Source: Halomonas zincidurans B6 (GTDB lineage Bacteria > Pseudomonadota > Gammaproteobacteria > Pseudomonadales > Halomonadaceae). Taken from it: a stretch of 64,000 bases of DNA. Positions within the stretch are counted from its first letter, which is position 1. Each line of letters opens with the position of its first letter. Below the pieces are notes generated by a model, which saw nothing but the letters and a program-made list of their open reading frames with translations, was not told where the DNA came from and did no database searches. The DNA is taken from assembly GCF_000731955.1 (NCBI RefSeq), contig NZ_JNCK01000001.1, forward strand, positions 558,001-622,000, read 5' to 3'. Shown here in pieces: positions 41,342 to 50,247 of the stretch. The position numbers were made by a program, and so were the translations under genes.

Positions 41342-44146
41342 ATGCATGCTTCCACCACCTGCCCCTATTGCGGTGTCGGCTGCGGGGTGATCGTCACGCA
41401 CGACGGCCGGACGGCGACCGGCGTCGAGGGCGACCGCGAGCATCCGGCCAATCATGGGCGGCTGTGCGTGAAGGGCTCGGCGCTCGCCGAGACGCTGGGC
41501 CACCACGGGCGGCTGACGCACCCCCGGGTCGATGGCGTCGAGGTCGACTGGGACACGGCCTTGTCGACCGTCGCCGAGCGGCTCGAGGCGACCCAGGCCG
41601 CGCACGGGCGCGAAGCGGTAGCGGCGTATCTTTCCGGTCAGCTGCTGACCGAGGACTATTACGTCGCCAACAAGCTGTTCAAGGGCTTTCTCGGCACGCC
41701 GCACCTGGATACCAACTCGCGGCTGTGCATGGCCTCGGCGGTGGCCGCCTACAAGCGTTCACTGGGCGCCGATGCGGTGCCCTGCAACTACGAGGACCTG
41801 GAGAAGGCCGAACTGGTGGTGCTGGTGGGCTCCAACCTGGCCTGGAACCACCCGGTGCTCTACCAGCGTCTGCGCACCGCCAAGCAGCGCAACCCGCTGA
41901 TGCGCGTGGTGGTCATCGACCCGCGGGTCACCGACACCTGCGAGATCGCCGATCTCTACCTGGGCATCCGGCCCGGCAGCGATGCGCGGCTGTTCAATGG
42001 GCTGCTGGCTTTCATGGCCGAGCGGGGGCGGCTGGATCGCGTCTACCTCGAGAGGCATACCCAGGGCATCGATGCCGCCCTGGCCGCGGCACGTGAGGAC
42101 GACTGCTCCATCGAGGCCATCGCCGCCGACTGCGACGTCGATGCCGAGCGCCTGGAGACCTTCTTCTACTGGTTCGCCAGCCAACTGCACGTGGTGACGC
42201 TCTACTCCCAAGGCATCAACCAGTCGAGCAGCGGCACCGATAAGTGCAACGCGATCATCAACTGCCACCTGGCCGGCGGCAAGCTCGGCCTGCCCGGCGC
42301 CGGGCCGTTCTCGATCACCGGCCAGCCCAACGCCATGGGCGGGCGCGAGGTAGGCGGGCTGGCCAACCAGCTCGCCGCGCACATGGACTACCACACGCCC
42401 GGCGCCATCGATCGCGTCACCCGCTTCTGGACCACCGACACGCTGACGCCGCGTCTGCCCGACGGTCCCGGCCACAAGGCGGTCGAGCTGTTCGATGCCA
42501 TCCAACGCGGCGAGATCCGCGCCGTGTGGATCATGGCCACCAACCCCGGCGTCAGCCTGCCCGACGCCAACCGCGTGCGGCGCATCCTCGAGGCCTGCCC
42601 GCTGGTGATCGTCTCCGACTGCATGGCCAACGCCGACATTCTGCCGTACGCCGACATCGTGCTGCCGGCCTCGAGCTGGTCCGAGAAGGACGGCACCGTA
42701 AGCAACTCCGAGCGGCGCATCTCGCGCCAGCGCGGTCTGTTGCCGCCGCCCGGTGAGGCGCGCCACGACTGGTGGATCATCAGCCAGGTGGCGTGCCGAC
42801 TGGGCTTCGCCGAAGCCTTCGCCTATACGCACCCGGGTGAGATCTTCGACGAGCACGCCCGGCTGTCCGACTTCGAGAACTACCCTGACAACCAGGGTCA
42901 GGGCGCACGCCTCTTCGATATTTCCGGTCTCGCCGGGCTCGACCGCGCCGCCTACGACGCCCTTGAGCCGATCCAGTGGCCGGTCAACGCCCGCGCGCCC
43001 CAGGGCACCGCGCGGCTGTTCACCGATGGCCGCTTCGCCACCCCGGACGGTCTGGCCCGGCTGATTCCGGTGCGTCCGTGTGGACCCCGACAAGCACTCA
43101 GCGAGGCGCGTCCGCTGCGACTGAACAGCGGCCGGGTGCGCGATCAGTGGCACACCATGACCCGTACCGCGCGTTCGCCGCGGTTGATGAACCACCGTAG
43201 TGAGCCGTTCATCGAGGTGAATCCCAATGACGCCGAACGCTACGGTGTGAAGGATCAGCAACTGGCGCGACTCGAGGGCGCCGGCGGCGACTATCTCGGC
43301 CGGGTGCGGGTCTCCAATGCGCAGCGGCGCGGCGAGGTGTTCGTGCCGATGCACTGGAACGACAGCTTCAGCGGCCAGGCGCGCATGGGCGGGTTGCTCG
43401 CCGCGCACCTCGACCCGGTGTCCGGCCAACCCGAATCCAAACATGGCGCGGTGAGTCTCGCGCCACTGGCGCCCGGCTGGGAGGCCACACTGATTCTCGC
43501 CGCCGATAGCGACTGTGAGTTCGTCTGGCGTGACGAGAGCACGTACTGGGCCTACATCCCGCTGGCAAACAGCCGGCGCTGGCAACTCGCCGGTGGAGAA
43601 GTGGGAAGCGCCTGCGGCGGGGTTGAGAGCGCCTGCGGCGGGGTTGAGAGCGCCTGCGGCGGGGTTGAAAAAGTATCTCGCGACTGGCTGGCCTGGGCCA
43701 GGCAACATCTACCCGGCGAACCGGCGCTGTGGGCCGAGGATGCCGCCAGCGGCCGCCTGCGCGCCGCCGGTTTCGCGGGCGGCCGGCTGAGCTGGTGGCT
43801 GATGGTCGGCTCGCCTCTAGAGCTGCCTGCGCTTCACTGGCTCGACGAGCGCTTCGCCGAGGCCGCCGCCGGCGAAGCGCTGCCCAGCGACCTGCGTCGT
43901 CGCCTGCTGGCCGGTTGCGACGCCGGCGAGGCCGACGCCGGGCCTACCGTGTGCAGCTGCCATCAGGTCGGCAGGAAGGCGATCGTCGAGGCGATCCGCG
44001 CCGGCGACGACGATGTCGAGGCGCTGGGTGCACGGCTGGCTTGCGGCACCCAGTGCGGCTCGTGCATTCCCGAACTCAAGTCCCTGATCGAAGAGGAGGC
44101 GGCCCATGCCGGCACCGAGCAAGCGCTTGTACACGAAGCGGTTTGA
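41342..44146 (+). CDS. nasA: Assimilatory nitrate reductase catalytic subunit
   Basis: 934 residues from ATG at 41342 (GAGGG upstream). The N-terminal [4Fe-4S] motif is CPYCGVGCGVIV with the fourth Cys in RLCVKGSALAE; the Mo-bis-MGD domains follow (FLGTPHLDTNSRLCMASAVA, TLYSQGINQSSSGTDKCNAI). A C-terminal BFD-like [2Fe-2S] domain (VCSCHQVGRKAIVEAIRAG, then CGTQCGSCIPEL) is typical of NasA. Residues ~756-776 are an unusual triple repeat of SACGGVE in the linker before this domain. It reduces nitrate to nitrite in the cytoplasm. Confidence 0.95.
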   Translation: MHASTTCPYCGVGCGVIVTHDGRTATGVEGDREHPANHGRLCVKGSALAETLGHHGRLTHPRVDGVEVDWDTALSTVAERLEATQAAHGREAVAAYLSGQLLTEDYYVANKLFKGFLGTPHLDTNSRLCMASAVAAYKRSLGADAVPCNYEDLEKAELVVLVGSNLAWNHPVLYQRLRTAKQRNPLMRVVVIDPRVTDTCEIADLYLGIRPGSDARLFNGLLAFMAERGRLDRVYLERHTQGIDAALAAAREDDCSIEAIAADCDVDAERLETFFYWFASQLHVVTLYSQGINQSSSGTDKCNAIINCHLAGGKLGLPGAGPFSITGQPNAMGGREVGGLANQLAAHMDYHTPGAIDRVTRFWTTDTLTPRLPDGPGHKAVELFDAIQRGEIRAVWIMATNPGVSLPDANRVRRILEACPLVIVSDCMANADILPYADIVLPASSWSEKDGTVSNSERRISRQRGLLPPPGEARHDWWIISQVACRLGFAEAFAYTHPGEIFDEHARLSDFENYPDNQGQGARLFDISGLAGLDRAAYDALEPIQWPVNARAPQGTARLFTDGRFATPDGLARLIPVRPCGPRQALSEARPLRLNSGRVRDQWHTMTRTARSPRLMNHRSEPFIEVNPNDAERYGVKDQQLARLEGAGGDYLGRVRVSNAQRRGEVFVPMHWNDSFSGQARMGGLLAAHLDPVSGQPESKHGAVSLAPLAPGWEATLILAADSDCEFVWRDESTYWAYIPLANSRRWQLAGGEVGSACGGVESACGGVESACGGVEKVSRDWLAWARQHLPGEPALWAEDAASGRLRAAGFAGGRLSWWLMVGSPLELPALHWLDERFAEAAAGEALPSDLRRRLLAGCDAGEADAGPTVCSCHQVGRKAIVEAIRAGDDDVEALGARLACGTQCGSCIPELKSLIEEEAAHAGTEQALVHEAV
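43607..43669 (+). repeat. 21-bp in-frame tandem repeat inside nasA (three copies)
   Basis: Three perfect copies of a 21-bp unit (43607, 43628, 43649) encode Ser-Ala-Cys-Gly-Gly-Val-Glu each, adding three Cys residues in the linker between the molybdopterin domains and the C-terminal [2Fe-2S] domain. Confidence 0.93.
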
Positions 44147-45014
44147 TCGCGCGGACCTATTGGCGCGCGTGGGCGCCGGGGCGAATCGCGCCTGGACGGC
44201 GCTGGCCGGGTGGGTCCCGGTTGGGCACGATACGCCCGAGCTGGGGTCGGGCGACGCCCGGCCGGGGCGCGTCTATCTGGTCGGCGCCGGGCCGGGCAGC
44301 GCCGATCTGCTCACCCTGCGTGCCGCGCGACTGCTGAATCAGGCCGACGCCATCGTCTACGACCGGCTGGTTGGCGACGCCATCCTGGCGATGATTCCCG
44401 CCGGCCGCGAGCGCTACTACGTCGGCAAGGCGCGCGGCCATCACAGCGTGCCGCAGGCCGAGATCGGCGCATTGCTAGTCAAGCTGGCCGGGGAGGGCAA
44501 GTCGGTGGTGCGCCTGAAGGGCGGCGACCCTGGCGTGTTCGGACGCATGGGCGAGGAACTCGCCGCGCTGGCCGAGGGCGCGATACCCGCCGAGATCGTC
44601 CCCGGCATCACCGCCGCCTCCGGCGCCGCCGCGGCGATGGGCATGGCGCTCACCGACCGCGCCCACGCTCAGCAGCTGCGCTTCGTCACCGCCCAGCTGT
44701 GCCGCGAGGGTGGAGCGCCCGACTGGGCCTCGCTTGCCCGTACCGACGAGACCCTGGTGTTCTACATGGGGCTGGCCAAGGTCGAAGCGATCTGCCACGG
44801 CCTGCGAGAAGCCGGCCTGCCCGACGACTGGTCGATCATGCTGATCAGTAACGCCTCGCTGGCCGACCAGCAGTCGCTGCTCGGCACGCTCGGCGACATG
44901 CCCGAGAAGCTGGCCGAGAACCCGCTGCCGTCGCCTTGTCTGATCGTTGTGGGGGGCGTGGTGAGGATGGCGGAGGTGACGCGGTGGCAAGAAGAAGTGG
45001 CGGAGCAGGCGTGA
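44106..45014 (+). CDS. cobA: Uroporphyrinogen-III C-methyltransferase
   Basis: 302 residues. ATG at 44106 follows GAGGAGG and overlaps nasA by 41 bp. After a ~50-residue N-terminal extension comes the SUMT domain: VYLVGAGPGSADLLTLRAAR, VVRLKGGDPGVFGRMGEELA and VPGITAASGAAAAMGM. It methylates uroporphyrinogen III to precorrin-2, the first step to siroheme, the cofactor NirB needs. Co-expression with nasA makes sense for assimilation. Confidence 0.93.
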   Translation: MPAPSKRLYTKRFDRADLLARVGAGANRAWTALAGWVPVGHDTPELGSGDARPGRVYLVGAGPGSADLLTLRAARLLNQADAIVYDRLVGDAILAMIPAGRERYYVGKARGHHSVPQAEIGALLVKLAGEGKSVVRLKGGDPGVFGRMGEELAALAEGAIPAEIVPGITAASGAAAAMGMALTDRAHAQQLRFVTAQLCREGGAPDWASLARTDETLVFYMGLAKVEAICHGLREAGLPDDWSIMLISNASLADQQSLLGTLGDMPEKLAENPLPSPCLIVVGGVVRMAEVTRWQEEVAEQA

Positions 45015-45210
45015 GGGGCTTTGCCCTCTGCCTCTTCAATCAGCCAGTCGATAAACCGCTGCACCGTCGATGGGGCGTTGCCGGTGACGGGCAGGATCAA
45101 ATCGTAGGTGAACGGCGAGTCGATCACGTAGCGGTCGCCGAAGGGACGCACCAGCACGCCGCTGGCTAGGCGGTCGGCGACCACGGCTTGCCGCGCGCCT
45201 CGGAGTAACG
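45015..45210 (-). pseudogene. C-terminal fragment of a LysR-family regulator
   Basis: On the minus strand the frame reads GARQAVVADRLASGVLVRPF, then YVIDSPFTYDLILPVTG and VQRFIDWLIEEAEG, the end of a GcvA-like LysR effector domain. No helix-turn-helix or first half of the effector domain remains upstream. It faces away from an EamA relic at 45372, so the two may be remains of a divergent LysR-transporter pair. Confidence 0.6.
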
Positions 45211-45371
45211 AGGCATGAGTGTCTCCTTTCGCCCCCTGGTCGGTTTATAAGAACAGGGTATCAAAGGGCACGACACTCATCCTGACACTGGGGGCCATGA
45301 ACGGTTCCAGAACGCCCATGCCCTGTGACGATTCGGTGTTGAGTTGCACTCACGCTTGCCGGTCCATCGAC

Positions 45372-45557
45372 ATGTCGGCCAGCGGCTTGATGACGCTGTT
45401 CTGTCTGGTGCTCGGTTTCCAGCAGGTCGCCATTAAGGCGGTGGCTGCGGATCTCTCGCCCTGGCCCAGGTCGGCCTGCGCTCGCTGGTGGCGCTGCTCG
45501 CCCGCTGGTGCGGCATCGGGATCCATTCTGGGCGGCATCGTGCTGGTCAGTCGCTAG
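45372..45557 (+). pseudogene. EamA/DMT transporter relic with internal deletion
   Basis: The start MSASGLMTLFCLVLGFQQVA then IKAVAADLSP is the first helix of an EamA transporter. A frame change follows near 45460 (the neighbouring frame reads AQVGLRSLVALLARW), and the last residues GSILGGIVLVSR with a stop are the extreme C-terminus of such proteins. Some 200 residues between are gone. Confidence 0.7.
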
Positions 45558-46039
45558 CGCAACGCCTTGTGCATGATGTGCGTATCGACGAGCCCGTGGC
45601 GGGCGTGGCGGTAGCCGCCCGGCACCGTGCCGATGATATTAAAGCCCAGCGATTGCCAGAGCCCGATGGCGGCCTCGTTGGTTGCGACGACCGCGTTGAA
45701 CTGCATCGCTTGGTAGCCCGCCTCGAGGGCCTGGTCCTGGGAGTGCAGGCAGAGCGCACGCGCCACCCCCTTGCCGCGCGCCTCGGGGGCGACCATGTAG
45801 CCGCAGTTGCAGACGTGAACCCCCGGCCCGGCGGCGTTGGGCTTCAGGTAGTACGAACCGAGGACCACGCCGTCCTCCTTGGCGACATAGGTGAGCTGCG
45901 GGAGTTCGCACCACAGGGCATAGGCGTCGTCGAAGGTGATTTCCGGGTCGAAGGCGTAGGTTTCCCGCGACTCGACCACGGCCTTGAAGGTCGGCCAGAA
46001 AAGCGCGAAATCGTCTGGGGTGATCGGCGTTATCTGCAT
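45554..46039 (-). CDS. GNAT family N-acetyltransferase
   Basis: 161 residues. The acetyl-CoA-binding motif A is GYMVAPEARGKGVARALC, followed by QFNAVVATNEAAIGLWQSLG and the terminal GFNIIGTVPGGYRHARHG, which closely fits the GNAT fold. The substrate is unknown. It is monocistronic; its 3' end overlaps the stop of the EamA relic by a few bases. Confidence 0.88.
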   Translation of the reverse strand: MQITPITPDDFALFWPTFKAVVESRETYAFDPEITFDDAYALWCELPQLTYVAKEDGVVLGSYYLKPNAAGPGVHVCNCGYMVAPEARGKGVARALCLHSQDQALEAGYQAMQFNAVVATNEAAIGLWQSLGFNIIGTVPGGYRHARHGLVDTHIMHKALR

Positions 46040-46541
46040 GAGACTGTCTCCGGAGCGCGAGCCGCTATCCTCGCAGGGCGGGGCGCGGTGGGCAATCGGG
46101 GCTTTGTGGCCAAAAGCGTTGGCCGGTACTGGGTCACTTTACTTGGCCATTAACATTCGCTCGTCGACTTTTCAGACAGTGCCTAGTCGAGGATAGGTTG
46201 CTAACTTCGACAACCGTTGGCGCCTTGACTAGGGTTTCAGGGAGGCAATGGATTGGCTCTGGCATCGCACAGTCTTTCGATCATGGTGATGATGCCCCGA
46301 TGGCCTGTCTATCACGCTGCAGCGCCCTGCGCGATGGATCGATGCAGGTTGGCCTGGGGCCAATTTCTCGTTTTCACCCATCTTGCAGGCCTGTACAGGT
46401 CACCGGCAGGCGGCCCGAGCCCCGATCATTGCCTGGCCTGTTCGGTCTAGGTTGGGTCCTGCGACCCGACCGTCCGCGACGACCGATACAGCGCCCACAA
46501 CAACCCGACCGACCGATGGGCCTGACAGGGAGAGATCAGCC
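46040..46541. other. Non-coding region upstream of formate dehydrogenase
   Basis: 502 bp without a supported gene. It contains the second copy of a 29-bp dispersed repeat (46156-46184). The promoters of the GNAT gene and of fdhA must lie here, but no strong box is visible. Confidence 0.5.
46156..46184 (+). repeat. Dispersed 29-bp repeat, copy 2
   Basis: 25 of 29 positions match 21984-22012 in the same orientation, including a 14-bp exact core. It may be a solo end of a lost insertion sequence. Confidence 0.45.
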
Positions 46542-49523
46542 ATGGCCAAGGCCAACGTTAGCGATTGCACGATCGTCTATGATGGGGAGCGCCTGACGGG
46601 CAAGGCGGGCACGCCGCTCGTTCAATTTCTCGAAGCGCACGACATCGACCTGCCGCACGTGTGCTACCACCCCTCGCTGGGCCCGCTCGAGACCTGCGAC
46701 ACCTGCTGGGTCGAGATCGATGGCGAGCTCAAGCGCGGCTGTACGATCCGCGCGGAAGAAGGATTGGCGGTATCCAGCCAGGACGACTTCGCCAAGGCCG
46801 CCCGTGAAGAGGGCATGGACCGACTGCTGGGCAAGCACGAGCTGTATTGCACGGTATGCGAGAACAACACCGGCGACTGCACCCTGCACAACACGATGGT
46901 GGACATGCAGATCCCCATCCAGCGTTACAAATTCCAGCGCAAGCCCTACGAAAAGGACGAATCCAGCCCGTTCTACACCTACGATCCCGACCAGTGCATC
47001 CTTTGCGGACGCTGTGTCGAGGCCTGCCAGAACGTCGAGGTCAACGAGACGCTGACCATCGACTATTCGATGGACAATCCGCGGGTACTCTGGGATGGCG
47101 GCGAGAAAATCGACGATTCCAGCTGCGTGCATTGCGGCCATTGCGTCACCGTCTGCCCGTGCAACGCGCTGATGGAAAACACCATGCAGCCCGATGCCGG
47201 GCCGTTCACGGCGATGCCGCAGTCGCTCAAGCGACCGATGATCGACATCATCAAGACCCTCGAGCAGACCGTCAGCGCCACGCCGGTGAGCGGGCTGTCC
47301 GAGATGGACATGCACTGGCGCCAGCCGGAGATCAAGCGCACCAAGACCGTCTGCACCTATTGCGGGGTCGGCTGTTCCTTCGAAATGTGGACGCGCGATC
47401 GACATATCCTTAAAGTCCAGCCGGTGGCCGAGGCCCCGGCCAACGGCATCTCGACCTGCATCAAGGGCAAGTTCGCCTGGGATTTCGTTAACAGCGAAAA
47501 ACGCCTGACCATGCCGCTGATCCGCGAGAACGGGCGCTTTCGCGAAGCCGGCTGGGACGAAGCGCTCGACCTTGTCGCTCGCCGTCTGATCGAGACTCGT
47601 GACAAGTACGGTGCAGACAGCCTGGGCTTTATCGGTTCGAGCAAGGCGAGTAACGAAGAGGCTTACCTGACCCAGAAGATCGCCCGGCTGATCATCGGCA
47701 CCAACAGCGTCGACAATTCGTCGCGCTACTGCCAGAACCCGGCCACCAAGGGCTTGTTCCGCACCGTCGGCTATGGCGGCGACGCCGGCTCCATCGAGGA
47801 TATCCAGAAGGCCGAAGTCGTGGTGATCGTCGGCAGCAATACCGCCGAGAACCATCCTGTCATCGCCTCGCGGATCAAGGCGGCGCAGAAACTGCACGGC
47901 CAGAAGGTGATCGTCATCGACCCGCGCAAGCACGAGATGGCCGAACGCGCCGACATCTACCTGAAGCCCAAGGCCAGTACCGACCTGATCCTGGCCTCGG
48001 CGCTGTCGCGCTACATGTTCGACAACGGCTACGCGGATCAGCAATTCCTCGACAAGTGGGTCAACCAGGTCGACGAATACCGCGAGTCGCTGGAGCCGTT
48101 CACCCTGGAGTTCGCCGAGGAAAAGACCGGCATCTCCAGACAGGAGCTGATCGATACCGCAGAGATGATCGGCAAGGCGGGGAGCGTCAGCCTGCTGTGG
48201 GCGATGGGCATCACCCAGCACAGCCATGGCTCGGATACCAGCACGGCGCTGTCCAACCTGCTGGTGGTCACCGGCAACTACGGCAAACCGGGCACCGGTG
48301 GCTACCCGATGCGTGGCCACAACAACGTTCAGGGTGCCAGCGACTTCGGCTGCCTGCGCAACATGTATCCCGGCTACGAGAAGGTTACGGATGATTCCGC
48401 CCGCGAACGCTGGGCCAAGGGCTGGGGCGTGGACAAGGAGCGGCTCTCCGACAAGGTCGGCGAGGGCAACTTCTTGATGGTGCAGTCCGCCGAGAAGGAA
48501 AAACTCAAGGCGATGTACGTCATCGGCGAAGAAACCGCCTTCTCGGATGCCGATAGCGCCAACGTGCATTCGGCCTTCGAGAAGCTCGACTTCATGGTCG
48601 TGCAGGATATCTTCATGAGCCGCACCGCCGAGTTTGCCGACGTGGTGCTGCCGGGCTGTCCGAGCGTCGAGAAGGAGGGCACCTTCGTCAACACCGAGCG
48701 GCGTATCCAGCGTTTCTACGAAGTCATGCCGCCGCTCGGCGACAGCCGGCCCGACTGGTGCATCCTCACCGACCTGGCCGCACGCATGGGCTACGACTGG
48801 GGTTATACCCATCCCTCGCAGATCATGGAGGAGTGCGCCAGCATCTCGCCGCTGTTCGCCGGCGTGACCTACGAGCGCCTGGAGGGCTGGAAGTCGTTGC
48901 AATGGCCGGTCAAGGCCGACGGCAGCGACTCGCCCCTGCTGTATACCGAGGGCTTTCACAGCGAGGACGGCAAGGCCAGCCTCTACCCGCTGGAGTGGAA
49001 GGAGCCCGATGAGGCCCCCGACGAGAAGTATCGCTTCTCGCTGGACAACGGGCGCATGCTCGAGCACTTCCAGGCCACCAACCAGACCGGCCGTGGGCCG
49101 CGCATCTGGGATGAAGCGCCGGGCTGGTTCGTCGAGGTCAGCCCCGAGCTCGCCGCCGAAAAGGGCATCGAGGATGGCACCTGGGTGTGCCTGTCCTCGC
49201 GCCGCGACAGCATCGAGGTCAGGGCACTGGTCACTAGTCGGGTCAGCGGCGATACGCTGTTTTTGCCGATTCACCAGGGCAAGCCCGGCGTCAACGCGCT
49301 GACCGGCGAGCACCACGATCCCGATGTCGATACGCCGGCCTACAAGGAAACCGCGGTCAACCTCGAGGTGCTCGATCGGGAGAAGGGCGAGCCGCCGCTG
49401 AAGCGCAACAACTATCGCTATGGCCACCGGACGCCGACACAGGGCGTGCCGGTCGAGGTCAAGTGGATGCAGAAGGATTACGTGGAACCGCCTGCCCAGC
49501 AATCCAATCCGAGGAAAATGTAA
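46542..49523 (+). CDS. NAD-type formate dehydrogenase alpha subunit (YrhE-like, molybdopterin)
   Basis: 993 residues from ATG at 46542, behind AGGGAGAG. An N-terminal [2Fe-2S] domain (VCYHPSLGPLETCDTCWVE) is followed by a His-Cys [4Fe-4S] region (YCTVCENNTGDC), two ferredoxin-like clusters (CILCGRCVEACQNV and CVHCGHCVTVCPCNAL), then the FdhF-type domain with CTYCGVGCSFEM. The catalytic position is Cys in SSRYCQNPATKG, so no selenocysteine is needed. It oxidises formate to CO2 in the cytoplasm. It is paired with a DUF1641 gene, as in Bacillus yrhE-yrhD. Confidence 0.9.
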   Translation: MAKANVSDCTIVYDGERLTGKAGTPLVQFLEAHDIDLPHVCYHPSLGPLETCDTCWVEIDGELKRGCTIRAEEGLAVSSQDDFAKAAREEGMDRLLGKHELYCTVCENNTGDCTLHNTMVDMQIPIQRYKFQRKPYEKDESSPFYTYDPDQCILCGRCVEACQNVEVNETLTIDYSMDNPRVLWDGGEKIDDSSCVHCGHCVTVCPCNALMENTMQPDAGPFTAMPQSLKRPMIDIIKTLEQTVSATPVSGLSEMDMHWRQPEIKRTKTVCTYCGVGCSFEMWTRDRHILKVQPVAEAPANGISTCIKGKFAWDFVNSEKRLTMPLIRENGRFREAGWDEALDLVARRLIETRDKYGADSLGFIGSSKASNEEAYLTQKIARLIIGTNSVDNSSRYCQNPATKGLFRTVGYGGDAGSIEDIQKAEVVVIVGSNTAENHPVIASRIKAAQKLHGQKVIVIDPRKHEMAERADIYLKPKASTDLILASALSRYMFDNGYADQQFLDKWVNQVDEYRESLEPFTLEFAEEKTGISRQELIDTAEMIGKAGSVSLLWAMGITQHSHGSDTSTALSNLLVVTGNYGKPGTGGYPMRGHNNVQGASDFGCLRNMYPGYEKVTDDSARERWAKGWGVDKERLSDKVGEGNFLMVQSAEKEKLKAMYVIGEETAFSDADSANVHSAFEKLDFMVVQDIFMSRTAEFADVVLPGCPSVEKEGTFVNTERRIQRFYEVMPPLGDSRPDWCILTDLAARMGYDWGYTHPSQIMEECASISPLFAGVTYERLEGWKSLQWPVKADGSDSPLLYTEGFHSEDGKASLYPLEWKEPDEAPDEKYRFSLDNGRMLEHFQATNQTGRGPRIWDEAPGWFVEVSPELAAEKGIEDGTWVCLSSRRDSIEVRALVTSRVSGDTLFLPIHQGKPGVNALTGEHHDPDVDTPAYKETAVNLEVLDREKGEPPLKRNNYRYGHRTPTQGVPVEVKWMQKDYVEPPAQQSNPRKM

Positions 49524-50008
49524 TGGCTGAACGCATTTCACATACCGTGACGCCGCCCAAGATCGGCCCGGATGCGCACGAAGAGCTCGAGCGGTTGCTG
49601 CAGACCATGCACGAGCACGGTGTATTGCGCTTTGCCAACGACGTGGTGGCCGCCAATCCGCAGATCGCGCAGGTCCTCGTCGGTGGGCTCCAGAAGGAGG
49701 GCACCCTCAATGCGATCCAGAACGCTTCCGTGCTGGGCATGGCGCTGTCGACCATCGAGCCCAGGGACTTCTATCGCGTCACGTTCGCCTTGCGCGATGG
49801 TCTCCAGCGTGTCAGCCAGCACAGCCCCGAGGACGATGACGGCGATACGCCGGGGGTGACCGGCGCCTACAGGATGCTTCACGACGAGACGCTATGGCAC
49901 GCCCTCACGCCATTGCTCGATGGGCTCAAGGCGTTCGCCGAACGGCTCGACAAGCCGGTGGACAAACCGGTGACCGACTTCACCGGCAAGCCCACTGATG
50001 GCCCTTAG
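49523..50008 (+). CDS. DUF1641 family protein (YrhD-like, formate dehydrogenase partner)
   Basis: 161 residues from ATG at 49523, overlapping the stop of the formate dehydrogenase gene (TAATG). The DUF1641 core is LLQTMHEHGVLRFANDVVAA and LQKEGTLNAIQNASVLGMAL, mostly helical with no cofactor motif. The family is consistently found beside YrhE-type formate dehydrogenases and may be an accessory subunit. The coupling supports one complex. Confidence 0.85.
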   Translation: MAERISHTVTPPKIGPDAHEELERLLQTMHEHGVLRFANDVVAANPQIAQVLVGGLQKEGTLNAIQNASVLGMALSTIEPRDFYRVTFALRDGLQRVSQHSPEDDDGDTPGVTGAYRMLHDETLWHALTPLLDGLKAFAERLDKPVDKPVTDFTGKPTDGP

Positions 50009-50051
50009 GCGCTATCGAGACTTCCAGCGCTTGAGGAAACGAGCAAACGCT

Positions 50052-50115
50052 AAAAAGCCGCGGGTGTATCCGGCTGCGCATCGAGCCCTTCGCCGCGTAC
50101 ACGCCGCGGCTTTCG
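50052..50115. terminator. Large hairpin after the formate dehydrogenase operon
   Basis: Perfect 10-bp arms AAAGCCGCGG (50054-50063) and CCGCGGCTTT (50104-50113), extended by GTGTA/TACAC with one bulge, enclose a ~30-base loop. The short T run on the plus strand and AAAAA on the other side suggest a factor-independent terminator that could work in both directions. Confidence 0.6.
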
Positions 50116-50247
50116 CGTGTTGCCTTGCCGTTGATAGTGGCTATTTCCATAATGCAAGGGGGAGACTTTCCTCTCGCATGGATGGATGTCGGCCGCACCG
50201 GTCCAGCATGGTCACTTTCATTGCATTTCGCTGAGGAGAGTCGATCC

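Noticed and set aside
41759..43708. 650-codon frame opposite nasA
   Set aside because: Antisense shadow of a clear nitrate reductase.
46536..49541. Open frame of about 1,000 codons on the minus strand opposite formate dehydrogenase
   Set aside because: Low-complexity His/Gln/Asp-rich translation without motifs; the sense strand encodes an unmistakable formate dehydrogenase.
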